NCBI RefSeq assembly: GCF_025685545.1
Contig: NZ_JAGSYC010000021.1
Location: 310,001 to 374,000 of the forward strand
DNA: 64,000 bases
Origin: Granulicella paludicola
GTDB lineage: Bacteria; Acidobacteriota; Terriglobia; Terriglobales; Acidobacteriaceae
Direction of reading: 5' to 3'
Shown: piece by piece, positions 38,300-46,267 of the stretch
Position numbering within the stretch: the first letter of the stretch is position 1
How the letters are laid out: each line of letters opens with the position of its first letter
Program-made: the position numbers and the translations under genes
The notes under the pieces: model-generated
The model's database searches: none
Told to the model about the DNA's origin: nothing
Seen by the model: the letters and a program-made list of their open reading frames with translations, nothing else

Positions 38300-38923
38300 A
38301 TGAGCATGCGTATCGGCCTCGGCTTCGACTCCCACGCCTTCAAGGAAGGCGTTCCTCTCGTCATTGGCGGTCTAAAAATCGACCACCCGCAGGGCCTCGC
38401 TGGCCACTCTGACGGAGATCTCCTGCTCCACGCCATCACCGACGCGCTGCTCGGCGCTGTCTCCGCTGGAGACATAGGCACCTTCTTCCCTCCGACCGAT
38501 CCCAAGTGGAAGGGCGCGGACTCGACGCTCTTCCTCGAGACCGCGCTCGAAGAAGTCGCCCTTGCTGGCTACAAGATCGTCAATCTCGACTGCGTACTCA
38601 TCATGCACCGCCCGAAGATCGTCCCCATTGCGGGTGAGATGCGCGAGCGCGTCGCAGACCTGCTTTCGCTCGAACTCAACCGCGTCAGCATCAAGGGCAA
38701 AACGCCCGAAGGCCTCTCGCAAGACGGAACCGCCGTCGCCCACGTCGTCGTTTTGCTCGAATCCATCGAACTGCCCGACAGCCACAAGAAGCTGGCAATA
38801 CACGCCGACCGCCCAAGCGAAAGCGATATCGAAGATGCCATCACAGCCATCGCGGGACAGCCCCGCGACATCACCGCTCTAGGCCGTAAGCTCCCCACCT
38901 TCGACACGGACGACCTAACGTAA
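38300..38923 (+). CDS. ispF: 2-C-methyl-D-erythritol 2,4-cyclodiphosphate synthase, extended
   Basis: Fifth step of the MEP isoprenoid route: cyclises CDP-methylerythritol phosphate. GLGFDSHAF supplies two zinc ligands, LAGHSDGDLLLHAITDALL is the family core, and DIGTFFPPTDPKWKGADS follows. The usual C-terminal GRGEGIA nucleotide motif is replaced by SQDGTAVAH. A tail of about 45 residues after residue 160 is absent from the normal 160-residue enzyme. ATG 38306 is an alternative start. Lone gene. Confidence 0.92.
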   Translation: MSMRIGLGFDSHAFKEGVPLVIGGLKIDHPQGLAGHSDGDLLLHAITDALLGAVSAGDIGTFFPPTDPKWKGADSTLFLETALEEVALAGYKIVNLDCVLIMHRPKIVPIAGEMRERVADLLSLELNRVSIKGKTPEGLSQDGTAVAHVVVLLESIELPDSHKKLAIHADRPSESDIEDAITAIAGQPRDITALGRKLPTFDTDDLT

Positions 38924-38995
38924 GGTTGCCGCTCGCAGTTCCTGATTCTGTTGTGCCTGCTTTTAGATACACCCGGGCCCTGGAGAGATCGAAAC

Positions 38996-39916
38996 ATGCG
39001 CAAGCGGTCACCTATCTACCACTCCGTCGGTGCGTCCGGAACGAACCTGGCTTCGGATGTCTGCACCGTGCAACGGCTTCTCAATGCGAGTGGCGTTGCG
39101 GCTATTTCCCCTTTGATGGTCGACGGCCGTGCTGGGCCAGCGACCATCTTTGCAATCGAAAAGGTTCAACGTCGATTTCTTCACATGAAGCAGCCGGATG
39201 GGAGAGTTGATCCTGAAGGGGAGACTCTTCGGTTTTTGACTGCGGGGCATGCGCACGTGACGGATTCACACGTCAGCAGCGCTCCCAGCTTTACCAGTTA
39301 CTTCTCTCAGACACTGACCAGCGCTTATCATTCGCTGCAGGCAGAGGCGAGCGCCTTTGGCAGCTCCCTCGTACAGACGATGCAGACCCACACGGTCGCG
39401 CCACCGTCCACGAAAGAGATTGCGTGGGGCGCCAAGGTCAGCTCCAGCTTTAAGACAAAGGTCATCAAGATATGCGAGGGACTCTCGCTCAACCCCGACT
39501 TTCTTATGTCCTGCATGGCCTTCGAATCGGGTGAAACCTTTTCTCCATCCATCAAGAACCCCCACTCCTCCGCGACCGGTCTGATCCAGTTCATGGCTGC
39601 TACCGCAAAGGGCATGGGCACAAGCACCGACGCTCTCGCAAAGCTGACAGCCGAAGCCCAGCTCGATTACGTCGAAAAATACTTCAAGCCGTATGCAGGC
39701 AGGCTCAAGACGATCGAAGACACATATATGGTGATCCTTTATCCCGCAGCCGTGGGCAAAGAAAACTCCTTCGTCCTTTTTTCGTCGCCCAGCAAAATGT
39801 ACGAGGTGAACAAGGGTCTCGATACGGACGGAGACAATAGGATCACCAAATCGGAAGCAGGCGCGGCGGTCGCGGCCAAACTGAAAAAAGGACTAAAAGC
39901 AGGTTTCAAAGGCTGA
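38996..39916 (+). CDS. Lytic transglycosylase-like protein with peptidoglycan-binding-like N-terminus
   Basis: A 306-residue protein without clear signal peptide. Residues about 18-80 resemble a peptidoglycan-binding module (VQRLLNASGVAAISPLMVDG); residues about 150-260 form a lysozyme-like SLT domain with the putative catalytic Glu in CMAFESGETF and the motif SSATGLIQFMAATAKGMG. A single calcium-loop-like DTDGDNRITKSEA closes the C-terminus. The layout resembles phage or secretion-system hydrolases. GGAGAG precedes ATG 38996. The WD40 gene starts 23 bases later. Confidence 0.75.
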   Translation: MRKRSPIYHSVGASGTNLASDVCTVQRLLNASGVAAISPLMVDGRAGPATIFAIEKVQRRFLHMKQPDGRVDPEGETLRFLTAGHAHVTDSHVSSAPSFTSYFSQTLTSAYHSLQAEASAFGSSLVQTMQTHTVAPPSTKEIAWGAKVSSSFKTKVIKICEGLSLNPDFLMSCMAFESGETFSPSIKNPHSSATGLIQFMAATAKGMGTSTDALAKLTAEAQLDYVEKYFKPYAGRLKTIEDTYMVILYPAAVGKENSFVLFSSPSKMYEVNKGLDTDGDNRITKSEAGAAVAAKLKKGLKAGFKG

Positions 39917-39939
39917 CAGCCGACAAGGACTCTTTTCGC

Positions 39940-40995
39940 ATGAACGATCACCATTCACAACGTAGCTCCCTACAGCCAAGCCTGCCGCTCATCTCGCTGA
40001 CACGGACACGGAGGTATTGGCCCTTGTTTGCGCTGTCGTGGCTGCTCTCGCCGGCTCTCCCTGCACACCCCCAGGCACCGTCGCAGCCGCTGCTCTCTGC
40101 GACTCTTGGCCTGCATCGACTTGAGTCGCGGCCCCTCGGCCGGCCTAACGGCAACAACCTTCTCAGCGCTACCTTTCTCCCCGGCACTCACCTCGCCGTT
40201 GTCAGCGCGGGCGAAGGCATAGCCTCCGTCTGGGACCTCGATACCGCGAAAGAGGTCCACCGCTATACCGGCCCCGGCTATATCTTTGAAACCGTCGTCC
40301 CCACCGCTGATGGACGCAGCGTACTCACTGCTGGCTTCAAATCCAACGTGCATCTTTGGGAGATCGCTTCCGGCAGAGACCTGCGCAGCCTCCCCGTCAG
40401 CGACGCTCCACGACTGACGGCAACACTCGCCCCAAATGGCACGCAGGCCGCCGTCAGCTACAACGGCTCCATACATCTGTGGACATTCGCCACCGGCTCC
40501 ATACAGCGGTCGCTGCCCATTTCCGCCTCCGCTTCACGCATGGCTTTTACCGATGGAGGTCGGAGCCTAGTATGGGTGCAGGACGATGCTCGAGTGTGCC
40601 GGTGGAACCTTCAAGCACAGTCCGCTGCAATCTGCTCCGGGTTGAAGATGAACGATATCGTAACGTTCGTCGCTGCCACTAGAGACGGCAGACGATTGCT
40701 GATCGGCGGCCGCACAACGCTGATCCTCTGGGACGTCGCCAATGGCTCCGCACTGCATACCTGGAGCACACACAACAGCGCCATCGGCTCCATCGCGCTT
40801 TCTCCCGCGGGCGATCTTGCCCTGTGGTGCGGGCCCGGCTCGATCGTGCATCTCTGGAACCTGACGACCGGCCAGGAGCTCGGCCACCTGAAGGGACCAG
40901 GCGATGACACTGTCACCGTAAACATCTCGGATGACGGCTCACTCGCCCTGCTCGGCGGAGACGATGGGACCCTTCGGTTGTGGGCGCTGCGATAA
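39940..40995 (+). CDS. WD40-repeat protein with secretion signal
   Basis: A 351-residue beta-propeller protein. The N-terminal YWPLFALSWLLSPALPAHPQ is a likely signal peptide. Seven blades can be counted from their ends: VWDLDTAKEVHRY, LWEIASGRDLRSL, LWTFATGSIQRSL, CRWNLQAQSAAI, LWDVANGSALHTW, LWNLTTGQELGHL and LRLWALR. Such propellers bind partner proteins; no enzyme domain is attached. Downstream of and probably co-transcribed with the transglycosylase-like gene. Confidence 0.88.
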   Translation: MNDHHSQRSSLQPSLPLISLTRTRRYWPLFALSWLLSPALPAHPQAPSQPLLSATLGLHRLESRPLGRPNGNNLLSATFLPGTHLAVVSAGEGIASVWDLDTAKEVHRYTGPGYIFETVVPTADGRSVLTAGFKSNVHLWEIASGRDLRSLPVSDAPRLTATLAPNGTQAAVSYNGSIHLWTFATGSIQRSLPISASASRMAFTDGGRSLVWVQDDARVCRWNLQAQSAAICSGLKMNDIVTFVAATRDGRRLLIGGRTTLILWDVANGSALHTWSTHNSAIGSIALSPAGDLALWCGPGSIVHLWNLTTGQELGHLKGPGDDTVTVNISDDGSLALLGGDDGTLRLWALR

Positions 40996-41093
40996 CTTCG
41001 TAAGCGATGGCCTATAGCCGCTTACATTTGTGCAAAGGTTTATCTTCCTACCCTTGACCTCCCAGTGTAGCGAGGGAGTCAGCGGCATGGGCC

Positions 41094-43637
41094 TTAGATC
41101 GGCGGCCCATTCGGCACACTTCCCGGCGCAGGTCCGCTGCTCCGACCTCCACCAGGCGCCGCAGCCGCGCCTACAGAAGCACCGCCAGCCGCACCTCCGC
41201 GACCACCTGCTGCCTCGGTCTGAGCTGCATAGAAGATCTTCCAATCGCCATCCGCCGTCTTTCCCTGCTGCGCAATCCATCCGCGCAGCTCCGTCAGCGT
41301 TCCGCGCACCTCTGCCTTTGCCAGCGGAGACAGGTTCGCGTTACTCAGTGCCGTCAGCTTCTCAAGCACCGCAGCATCGACCGTCATCTCCGTCAGCCCG
41401 GCCAACCCTTTCGGAGCAGGCGAATACCAGCTCGCCTTCAGCAGCGCGTCCAGCACCTCTTTCAGGCTCGGGTTCGCCTCATCCCGCGCGTGGAACTCCA
41501 CCAGCCGGTTCGCCTTGCCCGGTTCCAGCAGAGCATCCAGCGTGACCGTCGCCGCCGTCAGAGCCGGAGCCTGCGCATCGAAGCTCGGCCCGTTGAAGCT
41601 GCCCCAAGACTCCTGCGTGCGGCCAAACTCCGGCGGACGCGGCGGGAACTTCTCCAGCAGCGTCTCCGGCAGCGTTAGCGCCTCCGGATCGAGCGTCTTT
41701 AGCACCGCCGTCAACGCCTTCCGCTGCTCCTCGCCGGCCACAATCTTCGTCACCATCTGACCATCGCCGCGCTCGGCGTAACGGTAGTCCTGACCGCCGA
41801 TCTCCTGTGCCGCGGCTCCCACCTGGTAACGATGCAGCAGGTACACAGGCACCAGCACATCCTCCAGCGTCGCCATCGGTTCACCCGGTTTGATCGCAGC
41901 CTCGCTGAAGTTCTTCAGCGCGATCGCGCGCACCTTCATCAACCGATCCAGCTCATCCGCAGCATCCGCGCCGTTATCCCACTGCGTCGAGTGCGGACTC
42001 ACCGAGGTGTTGCCCTCGTCGGTCTGGAAGTAGATGCCCTTCTTCACACCGTCCTGGATGATTTTCTCCAGCCCGGCCTGCTCCTGCGCTGCCGTCGTGC
42101 CCGGCGGAAACTCCTTATAGGTGTAATCGATCACCAGCTTGTCCCACGCGCCCATGCCGTTGTCGTACGCATGTGTAAGGTCGAGATGCCCATTCTTATC
42201 GATCTGGATCTTCGGGAACGGATAGTCATCGACCGTTCCATTACCCTCGCCGAACGAGCTCGCCGCAAAGTTATGCGCCAGCCCGAGCGTATGACCCACC
42301 TCATGCGCCGCGAGCTGACGCATCCGGTTCATCACCAGCTCCATCTGCTGCGGATCGGCCTTGCCGTCCTTCTTATACGGCGAAAGCAGCCCCTCGGTAA
42401 TCAGGTAATCCTGATGCTCGCGGCCGCTCGTCAGCGTGACCTCGCTCTTGATGATCTCGCCCGTGCGCGGATCGACAATGCTCGCTCCATTCGAGAAGCC
42501 GCGCTCCGCCTCATGCACCCACATCACCATGTTGTAGCGAATATCCAGCGGGTCCGCACCCTCCGGCAGCAGCTCAGCCTTGAACGCATTCTTGAAACCC
42601 GCCGCCTCGAACGCCGCGCTCCACCACCGCGTTCCTTCGAGCAATGCCTGCCGCACGCTATCCGGAGCCCCGCGATCGATGTAGTACACGATCGGCTCCT
42701 TCACCTCGCTCACAGCCGCCTTCGGGTCCGTCTTTTCCAGCCGATGCCGCGTCATGTACCGCGTCTCCACCGACTCGCCCAGCGGCTTGGTCCAGTCCTT
42801 GAAGCCCACCGTCTGCGTCTGCCCCGCGCGCGAGTCCCAGATTCGCGGCGTATAGCCCGGAGCCGGCAGCGCCATCAGGATCTGCCGCTCGCGCAGCGTC
42901 ACACTGCGCACATCCGGCGTCACCTCGTTCAGAGCTAACCGCCCTCCGCCCGGCCCACCTGCAGCCGGAGCCGCCGCAGCGCCACGCCCTCCGCCGCCGC
43001 CAGCCTCGTTGGTGAACGTTAGCATCGTCTCCACAACCAGGTTCAGCGGAAAGTTCTTCACCACCTCCGGCACAATCGCGCTGCGCGTTGCATCCAGCCG
43101 ATACCCCGCCAGCCGTCCGCCAAAATCAGGAGCGTCGTGCAGAAAGAAATCCGTCGCATCCACCAACACATGCTGAGGCCCATCCTCGGCAGCCACCGGA
43201 AATCCCCACAGCACGCTCTCCGGAAACGACTGGTCCTTCGCCATCTTCTGATACGGATCGTCCGAGGCCGTCCGCCAAAGCAGGTTCTTCGCCACCAGCA
43301 TCACCTTCGGCCCCACCCGCCGGAAGGTCACAATCTGCGGTCGCGCGATGTTGCCACGCTGAATCCCTGCCGTGCCCGCAGCCGCCGAGGTCTGATAGAC
43401 GTACATGAACTCGCTGTCGAACTTCGTGACCTCGAGATACACCTTCCCTGTCTTCGCATCCCAGTACATCGGGATAAAGCCATCCTTCTTCTCCAACCCC
43501 TTCAGCTTCTGGTCCAGACTGACCGGCGCAGCAGCCTCCCCACCACGAGGTCCACGCCCTTCACTCTGCGCCTTCGCCAGCGACGGAGCTCCCGTCGAAA
43601 GCACCACCAGATACACCACGGCCAACAGCTTTTTCAT
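41094..43637 (-). CDS. Zinc metalloprotease, DUF5117/DUF5118 type
   Basis: An 847-residue exported protease. Signal peptide at residues 1-23 (LAVVYLVVLSTGAPSLAKAQ). The N-terminal half is DUF5118/DUF5117-like (GFIPMYWDAKTGKVYLEVTK), and HEVGHTLGLAHN near residue 445 is an extended metzincin-type zinc site. The C-terminal part is helical, ending in a Gly/Ala/Pro-rich tail. This family is common in Acidobacteriota and Bacteroidota; targets are unknown. Lone gene. Confidence 0.92.
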   Translation of the reverse strand: MKKLLAVVYLVVLSTGAPSLAKAQSEGRGPRGGEAAAPVSLDQKLKGLEKKDGFIPMYWDAKTGKVYLEVTKFDSEFMYVYQTSAAAGTAGIQRGNIARPQIVTFRRVGPKVMLVAKNLLWRTASDDPYQKMAKDQSFPESVLWGFPVAAEDGPQHVLVDATDFFLHDAPDFGGRLAGYRLDATRSAIVPEVVKNFPLNLVVETMLTFTNEAGGGGGRGAAAAPAAGGPGGGRLALNEVTPDVRSVTLRERQILMALPAPGYTPRIWDSRAGQTQTVGFKDWTKPLGESVETRYMTRHRLEKTDPKAAVSEVKEPIVYYIDRGAPDSVRQALLEGTRWWSAAFEAAGFKNAFKAELLPEGADPLDIRYNMVMWVHEAERGFSNGASIVDPRTGEIIKSEVTLTSGREHQDYLITEGLLSPYKKDGKADPQQMELVMNRMRQLAAHEVGHTLGLAHNFAASSFGEGNGTVDDYPFPKIQIDKNGHLDLTHAYDNGMGAWDKLVIDYTYKEFPPGTTAAQEQAGLEKIIQDGVKKGIYFQTDEGNTSVSPHSTQWDNGADAADELDRLMKVRAIALKNFSEAAIKPGEPMATLEDVLVPVYLLHRYQVGAAAQEIGGQDYRYAERGDGQMVTKIVAGEEQRKALTAVLKTLDPEALTLPETLLEKFPPRPPEFGRTQESWGSFNGPSFDAQAPALTAATVTLDALLEPGKANRLVEFHARDEANPSLKEVLDALLKASWYSPAPKGLAGLTEMTVDAAVLEKLTALSNANLSPLAKAEVRGTLTELRGWIAQQGKTADGDWKIFYAAQTEAAGGRGGAAGGASVGAAAAPGGGRSSGPAPGSVPNGPPI

Positions 43638-43831
43638 CGAAAAACTCCTGCTTCAGGTAGAGAAATGTGGCTGACGACTACTACGGCGCAGCTTTCAGCG
43701 TTATTTGGGGAAAAGGGGACATCCGCAGAATAGCAAACCCTGCGGGGCCCGCGTCGCCGCTCGACACGATTTCCCTTCCCCCCACCCGCAACTCTCCGAT
43801 ACAGTGTCCTCAACCCTCAGGAGGAACTTAC

Positions 43832-44065
43832 TTGGACGTCGCAGCCGCTCACCCTTATCTTCACCACATCCTGCACTTCTTCCTCATCACCTACGTGCTC
43901 TCGGTGGTCCTCTTCATCATTCCGCTTATCCAGATCGCCCGCAAAGCAGGACTACACTACTCCATCGCGCTGCTCGCCCTCGCGCCCGGCATCGGCACCA
44001 TCATCGCTCTCTATATCCTTGCCTTCTCGCCCTGGAAGACGACCCCAACCGTCACCAACCTCTAG
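43832..44065 (+). CDS. Small membrane protein, first of two tandem paralogues
   Basis: A 77-residue protein with two membrane helices. It starts with TTG 43832, seven bases after AGGAGG; the frame is open upstream but has no better start. The second half, ARKAGLHYSIALLALAPGIG then ILAFSPWKTTP, matches the next gene's FTKAGLAGPLALLVLIPGIG and ILAFADWKVVP, so the two arose by duplication. Function unknown. Confidence 0.7.
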   Translation: MDVAAAHPYLHHILHFFLITYVLSVVLFIIPLIQIARKAGLHYSIALLALAPGIGTIIALYILAFSPWKTTPTVTNL

Positions 44066-44080
44066 CCCCCGGAGACCTCT

Positions 44081-44389
44081 ATGGACCCGCAACAAACTCA
44101 ACAACAAGTGACCCACATGATGATGACGCTGATCCCCATCTTCATGCTTGTCGGTCTCGCCTTCGCAGCCTTCTTTGTCTTTCTTTTCTGGCGCATCTTC
44201 ACCAAAGCCGGACTCGCCGGACCGCTTGCCCTGCTGGTCCTCATCCCCGGCATCGGCCACCTTGTGATTCTTTGCATCCTCGCTTTCGCTGACTGGAAGG
44301 TCGTTCCGATAGTCGAGACCGCCTCTCCCTACCTGCCGCCAAGCTACCCACCGCCGCCACCGGCATTCCAGACCCCACCGCAGGCATAG
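44081..44389 (+). CDS. Small membrane protein, second tandem paralogue
   Basis: A 102-residue protein with two membrane helices and a Pro-rich cytosolic or periplasmic tail (YLPPSYPPPPPAFQTPPQA). It begins 15 bases after its paralogue and shares the KAGL...PGIG...ILAF.WK..P core. The N-terminus is Gln/Met-rich. Likely one transcript ending at the hairpin 44482-44516. Confidence 0.75.
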   Translation: MDPQQTQQQVTHMMMTLIPIFMLVGLAFAAFFVFLFWRIFTKAGLAGPLALLVLIPGIGHLVILCILAFADWKVVPIVETASPYLPPSYPPPPPAFQTPPQA

Positions 44390-44481
44390 CCCGGTTAGAC
44401 CGTTCTTATATTACAAACGGATGGAACGCTGCATCTCTCCAACAATTCCGACAATCGACTCATCGTCAATAAATTCAAGCA

Positions 44482-44516
44482 AGAAGAAGCCTCCCACTAC
44501 ATGGGAGGCTTCTTCT
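44482..44516. terminator. 14-bp bidirectional terminator
   Basis: AGAAGAAGCCTCCC pairs perfectly with GGGAGGCTTCTTCT around an ACTACAT loop. It lies between the membrane-protein pair and the convergent regulator gene ending at 44729 and can end both. The rest of 44390-44728 holds no gene I can support. Confidence 0.8.
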
Positions 44517-44728
44517 ATTGCGCAAACCCGGATGACGCCTCGGGAGATCAACCTATCGAGCAAAGTTGCGCCAGGCAGATCGAACAAGATCATTGGTTCG
44601 GAACTTTCAATCGCGAAGCATCCCGTGAAGGCAAACCTAAAAATAATCCTCGCAAAGCTGGGCGCTAGCGATCGAACTCATGCGGTCACTGTTGCAATGG
44701 AGCGACCTCATGGCCTTAATCTAGGACC

Positions 44729-45973
44729 TCACCAGAAATACACTGCTACCACCTTCGGAGAATCCGCCAGATTGTTTACGAGGTCGGATGCGAGCACTAT
44801 CTCATAATTACTCTTCTCCCACCCGCGAGGAGCAGATTTTGAGAACTCCTTTATCAGTTCGGGAGAACTCAGGAAGATTCTCACGGCTGCCGTGCCATGC
44901 ATACCCAGTCCTCCAACAATCACAGTGGACTGGCCAGTCGTAGGACTATGGAAGTGAGCGAGTAAGCCATAGTCGCGTGTCGGTTGATCGTCACCCATAA
45001 AACGCTTAGATGTGACCTCTTTTGTATCGACGATGCCGAAACGTCCTTGAGCATCATAGGCAAACTGGTATCGCAACGGAGCTTGAAGCCGCATCGTCCA
45101 TCCGTTGTTAAAAGCTCCTACCAACACTGTCGGGGAGCGTTGGAGGTCCTCAAGCTTTGTATCCTGCATCGGAAGAAGAAAAGCGTTGCCTCCGGTACGG
45201 CCGATGGCTGATCCGATAAGACTGACGGTCTTGGCGGTCGTAAGAGAGATGCCAGAGTTTGTGAACTGAACCTGAGAGCCCTGATCCTGGCTGCCCAGTA
45301 GCTGCTTTTCACCGCCAAGAGGGCCTGCGCAGAGAAGGACATCTCGGCCATCGAAGGCGCCCTTCCAGATTAGGTCCGCCTCATTGTCCTTTAGTCCTCG
45401 TGATCGAATGACAATGGCGATCAAACTCACCAGTAGACAACAACCTACGATCAAAATGAAGCGAGTCGTGTTAAGGAGAGGGCCCTTGGATAAGTCCACC
45501 AGTTCCAGGGTCAAAGGGATTGGCTGGTCACGCAGTTCCTCTGCGTCGTACAGGAGTCCGACGGTTGGCGGGTTGAGAGCCGTTTCAGGTGGTGCGATCA
45601 CATCCTGATTGCGAAACTCTGGCACGTAGCTTCCAAGAGGGAGCTCGATCAGCACTTCGTCAGCGGCGGTAGCGTTCAGATAATACTGGGCAAGTCTTCT
45701 CCTCACCTCACCGGCAGTGACTCGAACGACTGAGTTCGCGTTCGTGTCGTAGTCGAGTGGCTGTTTGAAGACCGCAACTCCGATCAGGCGCTCCTTGAGG
45801 TACGCCGCGTTACCGTTGAGGCGTTCTTCCACGACGTAACGAAGGAAGGAATGGTATCGCTTACTGTTTCGGAAGGAACTGTGTTCAAGGATCCGCTCCA
45901 ACTGGCGACGAATACGCGATTGGTCATGGGCCTTCTGGACATCAATCGTTTCCACCTCGCAGACCACCCGCAT
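44729..45973 (-). CDS. Membrane-anchored regulator-like protein divergent from TonB receptor
   Basis: A 414-residue protein. Residues about 18-115 form a helical domain with the recurrent acidobacterial pattern FRNSKRYHSFLRYVVEERL, LKERLIGVAVF and VRVTAGEVRRRLAQYY, then LPLGSYVPEF. A membrane helix follows (FILIVGCCLLVSLIAIVIRS, near residue 175). The 220-residue C-terminal part is periplasmic by this topology. I know the N-terminal pattern from proteins beside Oar-like TonB receptors; a signalling or gene-control role over the divergent receptor is inferred, not proven. Confidence 0.7.
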   Translation of the reverse strand: MRVVCEVETIDVQKAHDQSRIRRQLERILEHSSFRNSKRYHSFLRYVVEERLNGNAAYLKERLIGVAVFKQPLDYDTNANSVVRVTAGEVRRRLAQYYLNATAADEVLIELPLGSYVPEFRNQDVIAPPETALNPPTVGLLYDAEELRDQPIPLTLELVDLSKGPLLNTTRFILIVGCCLLVSLIAIVIRSRGLKDNEADLIWKGAFDGRDVLLCAGPLGGEKQLLGSQDQGSQVQFTNSGISLTTAKTVSLIGSAIGRTGGNAFLLPMQDTKLEDLQRSPTVLVGAFNNGWTMRLQAPLRYQFAYDAQGRFGIVDTKEVTSKRFMGDDQPTRDYGLLAHFHSPTTGQSTVIVGGLGMHGTAAVRIFLSSPELIKEFSKSAPRGWEKSNYEIVLASDLVNNLADSPKVVAVYFW

Positions 45974-46267
45974 CGGAAAAACCCTCCATTTTGTTCGGGC
46001 TTGAATCTTACTCCATCGGAAAAGCAGTTGGCAGCTTCCATGCGGACACTTGTAACGTCGGTTTTGCGGGGTATAACGCTTTTATAACGTCCCCGCAAGC
46101 ATAAGAAAAAAATGCACTTAGAGGCTTCGCGAGGAAGCGGATCTTTCTAAACCGTATGGCACCTTTCAATAAGCAGCAAAAGGCGCGTACTTTTTCGCAG
46201 TCAGAGAATGACCCTTGCCTTTAGCTGTGAAAAGCGGGTACGGGTAGTCGTTCTTGCCAGGAGCGCC

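Noticed and set aside
41832-42938. Long plus-strand Arg/His/Leu-rich frame within the metalloprotease gene
   Set aside because: Antisense shadow of a GC-rich coding region; the minus-strand frame has a full domain set.
44411-44593. Minus-strand 60-codon frame (MILFDLPGATLLDRL)
   Set aside because: Peptide looks plausible, faintly PilZ-like, but a 14-bp terminator lies inside it, the frame closes upstream at a TGA about 90 bases before its ATG, and no ribosome site is seen. Could be a gene remnant.
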